Shown here piece by piece: positions 1 to 8,389 of a DNA stretch of 64,000 nt. This stretch comes from an uncultured Prevotellaceae bacterium (GTDB lineage Bacteria > Bacteroidota > Bacteroidia > Bacteroidales > Bacteroidaceae). The notes under the pieces were generated by a model. It searched no databases, was not told where the DNA came from, and was given only the letters and a program-made list of their open reading frames with translations. Position 1 is the first letter of the stretch. Each line of letters starts with the position of its first letter. Position numbers and translations under genes: made by a program. The DNA lies in assembly GCA_900318885.1 (NCBI GenBank), contig ONMN01000029.1:27850-91849 (forward strand). Reading direction: 5' to 3'.

Positions 1-477
1 CTCTACTACGAGGGTGGTCAGAACCGCTATTACCACAACGTGGTGAAGGACCTCAACCTCATGAAGGTCATCAAGACACTGGAGAGCTGGGGCATCGACC
101 TGCGTAAGATTGTCAAGGGTGACAATGCCCCACAGCTAGTAGCATCCCATCGTGCCAACAGATCCGGCGCTTTGGCTGCGATTATGGATTTTATTCCTGG
201 TATCAAGGACGCGCTGGCCAAGGTTGATCTCACTCCTGAAGATGCCGAGGAAATGCTGGAAGATGCCGGCATAACTCTTGAGGATGTTTTGCAGGTGGCT
301 GCTTACCTTTTCTTGTCACCTTCTTCAGTACCAGAGACCGACAGCGTTTTGTCTGTCTATCCGTTCAGCGAGGATGTGGAAGCTCCTGTACAGCTCATGC
401 AACTCTATGAGCAGACGCTGGCCAACTGGTATATGCAGGGCGGCATCAATGTCGAGTATGAGAATTGGGGATGGTAA
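1..477 (+). CDS. Unknown protein, C-terminal part (5'-truncated by window edge)
   Basis: The frame is open from base 1, so this is the last 158 residues of a gene starting upstream; the GTG at 40 is an internal codon. I recognise no family. Visible: a short Gly-rich 'IPGIKDAL' segment, an acidic helical stretch near residues 77-97 (LTPEDAEEMLEDAG), and an aromatic C-terminus (YENWGW). No signal peptide or membrane segment is visible in this part. The next gene starts 37 nt downstream on the same strand with no visible terminator, so the two may be co-transcribed. Confidence 0.7.
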   Translation, partial: LYYEGGQNRYYHNVVKDLNLMKVIKTLESWGIDLRKIVKGDNAPQLVASHRANRSGALAAIMDFIPGIKDALAKVDLTPEDAEEMLEDAGITLEDVLQVAAYLFLSPSSVPETDSVLSVYPFSEDVEAPVQLMQLYEQTLANWYMQGGINVEYENWGW

Positions 478-514
478 ACAAATAGTTAATTAATACAATA
501 GCAAAATATAAGAT

Positions 515-1129
515 ATGGGATTTTTATCAAATTTATTCGGAAAAAAGGAAGGACAACAGAAAGCAGGAGGCATGGAAGACTTCATGACCTTGATTCGTGT
601 ATATTTTCAGGCGGTGATGGCTGCCGATTTGGGCATCACCAATATGGCTGCACTGCCTGACTTGCGCGTGTTCAAGGCAACGCTGAAGGTGCCTACACAA
701 AACAATAAACTGGGATTGGCCGAAAAGACGAAGTGTAAGAAAATGCTGAAGGAACTCTACGGCATGGACGAAGACTTTACGAAGGAAATCGACCAGAGCA
801 TCCGCAAGCGCTGCAAGAAACCACAGGACATACAGACCTACATGTATCAGTTCTCGGGCTTCACGCAGGACCTGATGATGCTCACGGGCAATCTGATGAA
901 ATTCAAGCTCCGTGTGCCCAGCATCTTCAAGAGTGCCATCCGTACGATGACGGAAAAGACCGTCAACGATATCTTCACGAAGAACGACTTCTCGGACGCT
1001 GGTGTCATGAAGACCGTAGTGGCTATTCGACAGTATGCGCAGAAGCTTGGATTCTCGCAGCAGTGGACCACTAATTTCGTGTATAAAGTGGTGATGCTGG
1101 CTAAGAAAGAGCCCAAACCGAAGGAATAA
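515..1129 (+). CDS. Conserved hypothetical protein, 204 aa
   Basis: Complete ORF starting MGFLSNLFGKKEG. The amphipathic N-terminus followed by lysines could touch the membrane surface, but there is no cleavable signal. The rest looks helical and basic, with several Lys-rich stretches (KTKCKKMLKEL; RKRCKKPQD) and a basic tail (KKEPKPKE). No catalytic motif is recognised. It follows the truncated gene by 37 nt and precedes the promoter of the zapA operon, so it probably ends a transcription unit. Function unknown. Confidence 0.75.
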   Translation: MGFLSNLFGKKEGQQKAGGMEDFMTLIRVYFQAVMAADLGITNMAALPDLRVFKATLKVPTQNNKLGLAEKTKCKKMLKELYGMDEDFTKEIDQSIRKRCKKPQDIQTYMYQFSGFTQDLMMLTGNLMKFKLRVPSIFKSAIRTMTEKTVNDIFTKNDFSDAGVMKTVVAIRQYAQKLGFSQQWTTNFVYKVVMLAKKEPKPKE

Positions 1130-1144
1130 GAGTTAAAAATTATT

Positions 1145-1180
1145 AATTCTCAATTTGACATTTGTCAATTGTCAATTATA
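1145..1180. repeat. Degenerate heptamer tract (nnnTCAA type)
   Basis: Short AT-rich tract in which TCAATTT/TGTCAAT-like heptamers recur just upstream of the zapA-operon promoter. It belongs to the class of degenerate 7-nt tandem tracts seen at many gene borders in this window (clearest at 58372-58483 and 51197-51224). Weak copy; the period is imperfect here. Confidence 0.45.
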
Positions 1181-1185
1181 TTTTC

Positions 1186-1193
1186 TACCTTTG
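1186..1193 (+). promoter_or_regulatory. Promoter -7 box, zapB-like/zapA/rny operon
   Basis: TACCTTTG matches the Bacteroidota -7 consensus TAnnTTTG, 19 nt before the ATG at 1213. No Shine-Dalgarno sequence precedes the ATG. Confidence 0.7.
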
Positions 1194-1212
1194 TAGGATA
1201 AAGTGAATAAGT

Positions 1213-1512
1213 ATGACCGCTAACGAGAAAGCTTTGGCGACGTTTGAGACGCGCATCCGACAGATGATTCTCCGCTTTCAAGAGTTGAAAAAGGAGAATA
1301 AGAGTCTGTATGATATGCTGCAAAAGAACGAACAGGATATGAATCAGTTACGCCAGCAGTTGGAACAGCAGCAGTCGGACTACAATTCACTGAAAATGGC
1401 GAAGATGATTGAGATTACCGATGGCGACCTGACAGGAGCCAAGGATCGGTTGTCGAAGCTGATTCGCGATGTCAATAAATGCATTGCTATCCTCAGCGAT
1501 GAAAATCAATAA
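1213..1512 (+). CDS. Small coiled-coil protein upstream of ZapA (ZapB-like)
   Basis: 99 residues, almost entirely a predicted coiled coil (residues 10-65, e.g. LKKENKSLYDMLQKNEQD and QLRQQLEQQQSD), ending in a short helical segment. It has no signal peptide and is probably cytoplasmic. It lies 12 nt upstream of zapA in one operon. Size, coiled coil and neighbour suggest a partner of ZapA or the FtsZ ring, comparable to ZapB of enterobacteria, but I see no sequence signature proving homology. Placement by context only. Confidence 0.65.
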   Translation: MTANEKALATFETRIRQMILRFQELKKENKSLYDMLQKNEQDMNQLRQQLEQQQSDYNSLKMAKMIEITDGDLTGAKDRLSKLIRDVNKCIAILSDENQ

Positions 1513-1524
1513 GGAATTGATGCT

Positions 1525-1833
1525 ATGCCAGAACAGAAAAAGGACAGATTACATATCAGGTTGCACGTCTACGACGAAGAGATAGAAGTCGTCATCAATC
1601 GTGAGGACGAAGAATACTATCGCTCTGCAGCCAAGCTCATCACCGAGCGCTACAATGCCTATGCACAGGCGTACAAGGGGCGCAAAAGTGATCATACAGT
1701 GGCACTGATGACGTTAATCGACATCACGCTGATGTATCAGAAAGAGCGTGCCAATAACGATACCTCGCCCTATGATAATGTTCTCGCTAAGTTGACAAGT
1801 GAAATCGAGGAAGCCCTCGGTGATGAAAAGTAG
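1525..1833 (+). CDS. zapA: Cell division protein ZapA
   Basis: 102 residues with the ZapA layout: an N-terminal beta strand region (RLHIRLHVYDEEIEVVINRE), then EEYYRSAAKLITERYNAYA and the helical ALMTLIDITLMYQ segment, followed by a C-terminal helix. ZapA binds FtsZ and bundles its filaments at the division site. Length equals the family norm. The gene lies between a coiled-coil gene and RNase Y in one short-spaced operon, a familiar arrangement in this phylum. Cytoplasmic. Confidence 0.85.
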   Translation: MPEQKKDRLHIRLHVYDEEIEVVINREDEEYYRSAAKLITERYNAYAQAYKGRKSDHTVALMTLIDITLMYQKERANNDTSPYDNVLAKLTSEIEEALGDEK

Positions 1834-1870
1834 AGATCATTAACATATATATATAAGACTTAGAACGTTT

Positions 1871-3412
1871 ATGAACATTATTGTTGGTATTATTCTGATT
1901 GCTGCAGCCCTCATTGTAGGTGGTTTCTGCGGCTTTATGATTTTCCGCTTCGTCGCGAAGGGAAAATATAATGAAATGCTGAATGCCGCCAAGAAGGAGG
2001 CAGAGGTAATCAAAGAAAAGAAACTGCTCGAGGTGAAGGAGAAATTCCTGAACAAGAAGGCAGAACTGGAAAAGGAAGTGCAACAGCGCAACCAGCACAT
2101 CCAGCAGAGCGAGAACAAGCTGAAGCAGCGTGAGATATCGCTGAACCAGCGTCAGGAGGAATTGGGACGTCGCAAGAATGACCTCGACAACCAGCAGACG
2201 CGTATCGACAACGAGAAAAAGGTGCTGACGCTGAAGCAGGAGGAACTCGAGAAGATGCAGATGCAGGAGCGCGCCAAACTGGAGGAACTCTCCGGACTCT
2301 CTGCCGACGAGGCCAAGGCCCGTCTGGTGGAATCGCTGAAGGATGAGGCCAAGACCGATGCTGCTGCCTACATCAATGAAATTATGGACGAGGCCAAGCT
2401 CAATGCCAATGCCCAGGCCAAGAAAATCATTATCCAGACCATCCAGCGTGTGGCTACTGAGACCGCTGTCGAAAACTCCGTCAGCGTGTTCCACATCGAC
2501 AATGACGACGTCAAGGGTCGTGTCATTGGTCGTGAGGGTCGTAACATCCGTGCTTTGGAGGCTGCCTGCGGTGTTGAAATCGTCGTCGACGACACTCCTG
2601 AGGCCATCGTCATTTCCGCCTTCGATCCCATCCGTCGCGAGACCTGTCGTCTGGCCCTCCACCAGTTGGTGGCCGACGGACGTATCCATCCCGCACGTAT
2701 CGAGGAGGTCGTTGCCAAGGTGAAGAAACAGTTGGAGAACGAGATTATCGAGACGGGTAAGCGCACCACCATCGACCTTGGTATTCATGGTCTGCACCCT
2801 GAACTTATCCGAATCATCGGTAAGATGAAGTATCGTTCCAGCTATGGTCAGAACCTGTTACAGCACGCCCGCGAGACGGCTAACCTCTGTGCCGTGATGG
2901 CTGCTGAGCTGGGTCTGAATCCCAAGAAGGCTAAGCGCGCCGGTCTGTTGCACGATATCGGTAAGGTGCCTGACGAGGATACTGACGATCCACACGCTAT
3001 CTATGGTGCCAAGATTGCCGAGAAATTCAAGGAGAAGCCCGATATCTGCAATGCCATCGGCGCCCACCATGACGAGATGGAGATGCAGACCCTGCTGGCT
3101 CCTATCGTACAGATTTGTGACGCCATCTCTGGTGCACGTCCTGGTGCACGTCGTGAGATTGTCGAGGCTTACATCAAGCGTCTGAACGACCTCGAGGCCA
3201 TCGCCATGAGCTATCCTGGTGTCACTAAGACCTACGCCATCCAGGCTGGTCGCGAACTCCGTGTCATTGTCGGTGCCGACAAGATGGACGATGCCGAGAC
3301 CGAGGCACTCAGCGGACAGATTGCATCGAAGATCCAGAACGAGATGACCTATCCCGGTCAGGTGAAGATTACCGTCATCCGCGAGACCCGCTCCGTCGCT
3401 TACGCGAAGTAA
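1871..3412 (+). CDS. rny: Ribonuclease Y
   Basis: 513 residues in the canonical order: an N-terminal membrane helix (about 4-24), a long charged coiled coil (about 35-190), a KH RNA-binding domain with [11 protein letters not shown] (from about residue 218), and an HD phosphohydrolase domain with HARETANL and the metal-binding LLHDIGK (His361-Asp362). RNase Y is a membrane-anchored endoribonuclease that starts mRNA decay. It lies 37 nt after zapA. The stop codon shares a base with the next ATG (TAATG at 3410-3414), so a glycoside hydrolase gene appears translationally coupled to it. Confidence 0.95.
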   Translation: MNIIVGIILIAAALIVGGFCGFMIFRFVAKGKYNEMLNAAKKEAEVIKEKKLLEVKEKFLNKKAELEKEVQQRNQHIQQSENKLKQREISLNQRQEELGRRKNDLDNQQTRIDNEKKVLTLKQEELEKMQMQERAKLEELSGLSADEAKARLVESLKDEAKTDAAAYINEIMDEAKLNANAQAKKIIIQTIQRVATETAVENSVSVFHIDNDDVKGRVIGREGRNIRALEAACGVEIVVDDTPEAIVISAFDPIRRETCRLALHQLVADGRIHPARIEEVVAKVKKQLENEIIETGKRTTIDLGIHGLHPELIRIIGKMKYRSSYGQNLLQHARETANLCAVMAAELGLNPKKAKRAGLLHDIGKVPDEDTDDPHAIYGAKIAEKFKEKPDICNAIGAHHDEMEMQTLLAPIVQICDAISGARPGARREIVEAYIKRLNDLEAIAMSYPGVTKTYAIQAGRELRVIVGADKMDDAETEALSGQIASKIQNEMTYPGQVKITVIRETRSVAYAK

Positions 3413-6228
3413 TGAATCCTTTTTTAATTTTAGTCTTTACGCTGGCAATGATGTCAGCGACTGTTCAGTCGCGCGACTATAACATCATGGACTATGGTGC
3501 GCGACAAGATACTACTGTGCTCAGCACTGAGGCTTTGCAGCGGGCCATAGACGACTGTTCGAGGGCAGGCGGGGGCAGGGTAGTGGTTCCTACGGGTTCC
3601 TACAAAATCGGTTCGATTATCCTGAAGTCGGATGTGCACTTGTATCTGGAACATGGAGCGACGCTCTATGGCAGCACTGACCTGAAAGACTACCTGCCCG
3701 TGAAGCCCGACTATGTCTCGCTGCGTACACAGGTGAAAACCATTCAGTTGCTGTATGCTGACAGGGTGAGGAATGTGGTCATCAGCGGTTATGGAACCAT
3801 CGACGGACGTGGTCGGGCTTTTAAGAAGCTGACATGGAACGACGAGGGAATCACCCGTCCGCACCTGTTGCGCTTTGTCGAGAGCGAGGATGTCGTCATC
3901 AAGGATATCACGCTGAAGAATTCAGGTTGCTGGATGCAACATTATCTGGCCTGTGACCGCCTGAAGATAGAAGGCATCAAGGTTTTCAATCGCAACAACT
4001 ACAATAATGATGCGCTCGACCTTGACGGCTGTCATGATGTTGTCGTTCAGGGCATGATAGCCGACTCCGACGACGATGGTATCACGCTGAAGAGTACGTC
4101 GCCCCGTCTGTGTGAGAATATCCGTATCAGCGACTGCGTGGTGTCGAGTCATTGTAATGCGGTGAAACTGGGCACTGAGACGAATGGCGGGTTCCGTAAC
4201 ATCAATATCTCGGGCATCGTCGTGAAGCCGAGCAGCGACCAAAAGGAAAAGTTCTTCGGCCAGTGGATAGGCTCGTCGGCCATCTCGTTGGAAATCGTCG
4301 ATGGAGGCGTGTTGGAAAATGTCAGCGTCTCCGACTTTACCGTTGAAGGCACAGAGTCGCCCATTTTCATCCGTCTGGGCAATCGCGGCAGGGGCTGGTT
4401 GTATGAGAATCCCAACGTTGAGGACCTGCAGTCGGCAAAGTTGGTGCCGATAGACCATGTGGGCAGCATCGATGGCGTACGCCTTGACAATATCCAGATA
4501 CGAAATGCTGGTTCCATGGGTTGTTCGATAACGGGACTGCCTGGCCATTGTGTGCGTAATGTGTGGCTCTCGAACATCTCGATACACCACAAGGGCGGTG
4601 TGAAAGCCAGTGAGCTTTCGGCCATCAACGACACGATAGCCAACGAAAAGCAGAAGGACTATCCCGAGTCGACCATGTGGGGCAATCTGCCTGCCAAGGG
4701 ATTCTTTGTCCGTCATGCCCGCAACATCCGTTTCAGCAATGTGGAGATTCAGACGGCAGCGTCTGACGCACGTCCCGACTTTGTGAACATCGACACGGAA
4801 GGGTGGGGCGACCAAGGCGACGGCACATACAGGAATCCGGTGCTGAATGCCGATTTCTCCGATCCTGATGTCATACGCGTGGGCAATCATTATTATATGG
4901 TGGCATCGGACTTCCATTTTATGGGTATGCAGGTGTTGGAGTCGGACGACATGGTAAACTGGCAGTACATCAGTCAGATATACCGTCGCATCGATGAGCC
5001 GGGCTGGGACTTCAACCAACATTATGCCGGAGGTTCGTGGGCACCGGCCATCCGCTATCACGACGGACTTTTCTACGTGTATTTCTGTACGCCCGACGAG
5101 GGGTTGTATATGAGTACCGCCAAAGACCCGCACGGCTCTTGGGCACCGCTTCATCTGGTGAAACGTGTGGAGAAATGGGAAGACCCTTGTCCTTTCTGGG
5201 ATGACGACGGGCAGGCCTATCTGGGGCGTAGCCGACATGGTGCCGGACCTATCATCGTCCATCGGATGTCGCCTGACGGAAAACAGTTGCTGGATGAGGG
5301 CGTAACGGTCTATGAAGGTCCTGTCGCTGAGGGTACGAAATTGATGAAGCGTAACGGTTGGTATTATCTCATTATTCCTGAGGGTGGTGTCGGACGAGGT
5401 TGGCAGACGGTATTGCGTTCCAAGAATATCTATGGTCCGTACGAACGCAAGATTGTGCTTGAGCAGGGCTCTACCATGATCAACGGTCCCCATCAGGGCG
5501 CGCTGGTCGATACGCCCGATGGCTCTTGGTGGTTCTATCATTTCCAGGAGACGCCCGTCCTGGGCCGTGTAGTCCATCTGCAGCCTGTCCGTTGGGAGAA
5601 TGGCTGGCCGCTGATGGGTGTCGACTACGATAGAAATGGCATTGGCGAACCCGTGGCAGCATGGCAGAAACCGATAGCCTCCGAATCATCCTTCCTTCCT
5701 CAGGCCGACGATGATTTCTCAAGTCCCACCCTGGGCCTGCAATGGCAGTGGAACCACAATCCCGTTGACAGTCATTGGAGCCTGACCGAGCGCAAGGGTT
5801 GGCTGACGCTTACGGCGATGCCTGCCGACAGCTTGAAGTCCTGTCGCAATATGCTCACGCAGAAGGTTGTGGGCAATCAGAGCGAGAGCACCACCATGCT
5901 GACGGCATCAGGCGACTGCTTTGCTGGACTGTTTTGTTCGGGCAAGACTTTTCGTGGCATTGGACTCTGCAAAGAAGGCGTTTTCGTCGAGGCTCATGGC
6001 AAACGGCAGATTGTCAAAGCGGGGAAATTCCCGCAACTTTGGCTTCGCATCACCAACGACTGCCAGCAGAATCGCCACCAGTTCTCCTATAGCACCGACG
6101 GCATCAACTATACCGCGACCGAAGCCTTCCCCATGAAAGGTGGTTACTGGAAAGGCATCCGCGTCGGCCTTTTCTGTTACGGCAAAAAGGGTCACGCGCA
6201 GTTTGATTCCTTCATAGTGAGAAGGTAG
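3412..6228 (+). CDS. Secreted GH28-GH43 fusion (pectin side-chain/backbone hydrolase)
   Basis: 938 residues with an N-terminal signal peptide (about 1-20). Residues about 22-465 form a GH28 right-handed beta-helix, with Asp200 in NNDALDLDG, the Asp220-222 triplet in SDDDGIT and His247 in SSHCNAV near the active-site positions. Residues about 472-760 form a GH43 five-bladed propeller: Asp484 (ADFSDPD) as base, Asp591 (WEDPCPF) as pKa modulator, Glu640 (AEGTKLMKRNG) as acid. Residues about 770-938 are the beta-sandwich often found behind GH43. GH28 enzymes cut galacturonan or rhamnogalacturonan; GH43 enzymes remove arabinose or xylose. The pair would suit branched pectin, but the exact linkage cannot be read. 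Its start overlaps the rny stop; no own promoter is visible. Confidence 0.88.
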   Translation: MNPFLILVFTLAMMSATVQSRDYNIMDYGARQDTTVLSTEALQRAIDDCSRAGGGRVVVPTGSYKIGSIILKSDVHLYLEHGATLYGSTDLKDYLPVKPDYVSLRTQVKTIQLLYADRVRNVVISGYGTIDGRGRAFKKLTWNDEGITRPHLLRFVESEDVVIKDITLKNSGCWMQHYLACDRLKIEGIKVFNRNNYNNDALDLDGCHDVVVQGMIADSDDDGITLKSTSPRLCENIRISDCVVSSHCNAVKLGTETNGGFRNINISGIVVKPSSDQKEKFFGQWIGSSAISLEIVDGGVLENVSVSDFTVEGTESPIFIRLGNRGRGWLYENPNVEDLQSAKLVPIDHVGSIDGVRLDNIQIRNAGSMGCSITGLPGHCVRNVWLSNISIHHKGGVKASELSAINDTIANEKQKDYPESTMWGNLPAKGFFVRHARNIRFSNVEIQTAASDARPDFVNIDTEGWGDQGDGTYRNPVLNADFSDPDVIRVGNHYYMVASDFHFMGMQVLESDDMVNWQYISQIYRRIDEPGWDFNQHYAGGSWAPAIRYHDGLFYVYFCTPDEGLYMSTAKDPHGSWAPLHLVKRVEKWEDPCPFWDDDGQAYLGRSRHGAGPIIVHRMSPDGKQLLDEGVTVYEGPVAEGTKLMKRNGWYYLIIPEGGVGRGWQTVLRSKNIYGPYERKIVLEQGSTMINGPHQGALVDTPDGSWWFYHFQETPVLGRVVHLQPVRWENGWPLMGVDYDRNGIGEPVAAWQKPIASESSFLPQADDDFSSPTLGLQWQWNHNPVDSHWSLTERKGWLTLTAMPADSLKSCRNMLTQKVVGNQSESTTMLTASGDCFAGLFCSGKTFRGIGLCKEGVFVEAHGKRQIVKAGKFPQLWLRITNDCQQNRHQFSYSTDGINYTATEAFPMKGGYWKGIRVGLFCYGKKGHAQFDSFIVRR

Positions 6229-6290
6229 TTCTACACTTTTAGTGCCAAGACCGATACGACTTTCAGAATTAGGAAAGGTATCGGGATTAA

Positions 6291-6353
6291 TACTCTCGGA
6301 GTAATTGAAATTACTCTTGGAGTAATCAAAATTGCATTCGGAGTATTGCATTT
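6291..6353. repeat. 21-nt tandem repeat, three units, each palindromic
   Basis: Three consecutive 21-nt units at 6291-6311, 6312-6332 and 6333-6353. Each contains a small inverted core of the type TACTCnnGGAGTA (third unit degenerate). The tract is flanked by direct copies of TTTTAGTGCC (about 6237 and 6352). It lies downstream of the GH28-GH43 gene and before a terminator. Other tandem tracts of exactly 21 nt, with unrelated sequence, occur at 27966-28049 and 61954-61995. Confidence 0.8.
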
Positions 6354-6396
6354 TAGTGCCGGTAAACACTGAGTTTAGTGGTACTAAAATAGGAAA

Positions 6397-6424
6397 AAAA
6401 GAGACCTTTTGCGGGTCTCTTTTT
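6397..6424. terminator. Bidirectional intrinsic terminator
   Basis: Stem AAAAGAGACC / GGTCTCTTTT with an A tract on one side and a T tract on the other. It sits between the convergent GH28-GH43 gene (plus) and tRNA-Val (minus) and can serve both. Confidence 0.85.
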
Positions 6425-6430
6425 GATTTG

Positions 6431-6505
6431 TAGGGACGGCCGGGCTCGAACCGGCGACCTCTTCAATGTGACTGAAGCGCTCTAAACCAACTGGGCTACG
6501 CCCCT
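6431..6505 (-). tRNA. tRNA-Val (anticodon CAC)
   Basis: 75-nt cloverleaf on the minus strand. The acceptor AGGGGCG pairs with CGTCCCT (A1-U72, one G-U pair). Then U8-A9, D arm GCCC/GAGC with AGTTGG in the loop, anticodon stem CTTCA/TGAAG with loop GTCACAT giving CAC, T arm GCCGG-TTCGAGC-CCGGC, discriminator A. CCA is not encoded. Anticodon CAC reads GUG valine codons. The A1-U72 first pair is less usual than G1-C72. Confidence 0.88.
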
Positions 6506-6585
6506 TCGTTACAAAATCGGATGCAAAATTACTAAAATTGTTTCATTCCTGCAAACTTTTACCCATCTTTTTACTTTTTAGGCAA

Positions 6586-6622
6586 GAAAAAAGGTTCCAA
6601 CGAACAGACGTGGAACCTTTTA
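6586..6622 (-). terminator. Terminator of the lptE-TPR-secG operon
   Basis: Perfect 10-bp stem (6590-6599 with 6611-6620, AAAGGTTCCA/TGGAACCTTT), followed on the minus strand by a run of T, 20 nt past the secG stop. Confidence 0.85.
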
Positions 6623-6642
6623 TCTTTGTAAACAGGCGATGC

Positions 6643-7062
6643 TTACTCGGCCTTTGCCTTGTCGTCAGCGGGAGCCTCAGCAGCAGGAGCCTCAGCAGCA
6701 GGAGCCTCAGCGGCGGGAGCGGCAGCGTCCTTAGCAGGAGCAGCAGCGTCCTTCTGCTGGCTGGCACCGAATCCAGGCAGATTGTTCGGATTGGTGACGG
6801 GGTTCTCGATACCCTCCATCACTGAGCTGTCAGCGGTAGCGGTGGGAGCAACCCATGCGCAAACGACGCTGATGATGACCATAGCGGCAGCCAGTGCCCA
6901 TGTGGCCTTCTCGATGAAATCGGTGGTCTTGCGAACACCGGCAACTTGGTTGTAGCCAGCGAAACTTGACGACAGACCACCACCCTTAGACTCTTGAATC
7001 AGCACGATACCAATCATCAGTATGGCTGCAATCACGATAAGAATTACAAATAATGTGTACAT
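6643..7062 (-). CDS. secG: Protein translocase subunit SecG
   Basis: 139 residues: membrane helix about 2-22, the conserved LIQESKGGGLSSSF loop (from about 21), and a second helix about 53-74. This is the SecG hairpin that assists SecYEG during protein export. It is longer than the usual 75-110 residues because of an Ala/Pro/Glu tail (about 105-139) in which AEAPA repeats as a 15-nt tandem. It is the last gene of the minus-strand group after the TPR-type gene (17 nt gap) and is followed by a strong terminator. Confidence 0.92.
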   Translation of the reverse strand: MYTLFVILIVIAAILMIGIVLIQESKGGGLSSSFAGYNQVAGVRKTTDFIEKATWALAAAMVIISVVCAWVAPTATADSSVMEGIENPVTNPNNLPGFGASQQKDAAAPAKDAAAPAAEAPAAEAPAAEAPADDKAKAE

Positions 7063-7079
7063 AATGTTTTGATTTTAAA

Positions 7080-7835
7080 TTATTTAATTTTTGAATTATT
7101 CTTGCTGTTTATTATTAATTTCTCGAGGAAACGTATCTGGTCGGTGAAGTAGGCGTTCTTTTTCGGATAGCGTTCCGCCAGTCGGCCTATGATGTCGAGT
7201 GCCTTCTGATAGCGTCCCTGTTTGATGTAGATGCGCGCCAGGGTCTCGGTGAAGTATTCCTCTTCCACGTCCTCTGTATTCTCTGACGTCTGTGCCTCTT
7301 CCGGTTCCTGAGGCAGATCGTTGAGAAGGATGCGTCCCTGTTCCTGCTCGAGGAAGGTGTCGATGAGGTCTTGTCCCTTCATTTGTGGAGCATTGTCTTC
7401 CTTCGCCATTGCGCCCTCGGTGGCCAACAGGTAGCTGACGTAGTCGACTGATGCGTCGGCTGGGGTAGGCTTGCGGTCCTGCTTCTCTGCCGTACTGTCT
7501 TCCTGTGGCAGTGCGTCGAGGAAAGTGTCGATGAGGTCGATGGTGCGCGAGGACGAGCTGTCTGTCATCGGCTTCTGGCTGTTGTCCGTCAGCTGTTGAC
7601 GTATCTGATAGTGGGCAGCCTCTATCATCTGGAAGATGACCTTACGGTCTGTGACATAGATGGCAGCACGGCGGAGTTCCTCGTCGAACGACGGGTCGTG
7701 CAGCAGATAAAGATTCTGCAGCATGAGTAGGCGTGCCGTCTGGAAATACGGATGCAGCGCCAGCATGGAGCGCAGCTCGTAGAGCGTGTCGCGATCCATC
7801 AGCTCGGGGTGGTCAATGAGTTCCGTTATTTCCAT
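7080..7835 (-). CDS. Conserved TPR-like protein between LptE and SecG
   Basis: 251 residues, no signal peptide. The N-terminus (DRDTLYELRSMLALHPYFQTARLLMLQNLYLLHD) and C-terminus (ETLARIYIKQGRYQKALDIIGRLAERYP) look like tetratricopeptide helices; the middle (about 90-190) is low-complexity, rich in Asp, Glu and Ser, and holds two similar motifs IDTFLDALPQE and IDTFLEQEQGR. The fixed place between lptE and secG suggests a link to the cell envelope, but no biochemical role is known to me. Transcribed with its neighbours (35 nt after lptE). Confidence 0.8.
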   Translation of the reverse strand: MEITELIDHPELMDRDTLYELRSMLALHPYFQTARLLMLQNLYLLHDPSFDEELRRAAIYVTDRKVIFQMIEAAHYQIRQQLTDNSQKPMTDSSSSRTIDLIDTFLDALPQEDSTAEKQDRKPTPADASVDYVSYLLATEGAMAKEDNAPQMKGQDLIDTFLEQEQGRILLNDLPQEPEEAQTSENTEDVEEEYFTETLARIYIKQGRYQKALDIIGRLAERYPKKNAYFTDQIRFLEKLIINSKNNSKIK

Positions 7836-7870
7836 ATCTTATATCTTACCTTTTATTTCTTACCTCTATA
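7836..7870. repeat. Degenerate heptamer tract (GAGGTAA type) before the TPR gene
   Basis: Read on the minus strand, the 35-nt spacer is built of successive 7-mers related to GAGGTAA (GAAATAA, AAGGTAA, GATATAA) running into the ATG at 7835. The same heptamer type forms the 3' end of the gene at 29584-30549. Confidence 0.6.
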
Positions 7871-8389
7871 TTACCAGTTCGCCACAGTGGCATTAAATAT
7901 CTCTTCGCAGATACTCTTACACATCTGTGAGACCAGTTCTTCCTGTACGGAGTTCAGCGAACGTGTGGTCTCGTAACTCTGGCTGGCTGAGAATGTACGC
8001 TCAAAGTCCTCGTTGTGATTGGCATTGTTGGTAAAGCGTACGTTGACAGTCATCGTCAACTCCGTCTGAGCCGAGTAGCCTTCTGAGCTGACCGATTTGT
8101 TGCGTTGCGTGTATTGCGTAATCTCGCCCTCAATCTTCATGTCTCCGTTACGTTTGACTTGCGTGAGACGAGTGTGGTTGGCAAACTGATCCTTCAACTC
8201 GTTGTTGAACATGGGACCCATCGGACCCCATACGTAACTGGCGCGGATGGGGAAATCGGCAATCTGGATGGTCTTCGTCTTGGCGTAGTCGATGCTGGCA
8301 CCGTTGAACTTATAGCTCACAGAGCAACCTGACAGCACAGCCATTACTGCAACGCAGACGATGATGCGTATTTTACTTGTCCAGTCCAT
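7871..8389 (-). CDS. lptE: LPS assembly lipoprotein LptE
   Basis: 172 residues with a lipoprotein signal ending VLSGC (lipidated Cys22). The mature part begins SVSYKFNGASIDYAKTKTIQI, the opening strand of the Bacteroidota LptE family, and continues with the FNNELKDQF...RLTQV helix and a two-layer alpha/beta fold. LptE sits as a plug in the LptD barrel and helps place lipopolysaccharide in the outer leaflet. Its start overlaps the end of the sigma-54 activator gene by 17 nt, indicating coupling in one operon with the TPR gene and secG. Confidence 0.88.
   Translation of the reverse strand: MDWTSKIRIIVCVAVMAVLSGCSVSYKFNGASIDYAKTKTIQIADFPIRASYVWGPMGPMFNNELKDQFANHTRLTQVKRNGDMKIEGEITQYTQRNKSVSSEGYSAQTELTMTVNVRFTNNANHNEDFERTFSASQSYETTRSLNSVQEELVSQMCKSICEEIFNATVANW

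Noticed and set aside
3922-5577. 551-codon open frame on the minus strand
   Set aside because: Antisense to the GH28-GH43 gene, whose catalytic motifs are certain; composition (His/Arg-rich) is that of a mirror frame and no promoter fits.
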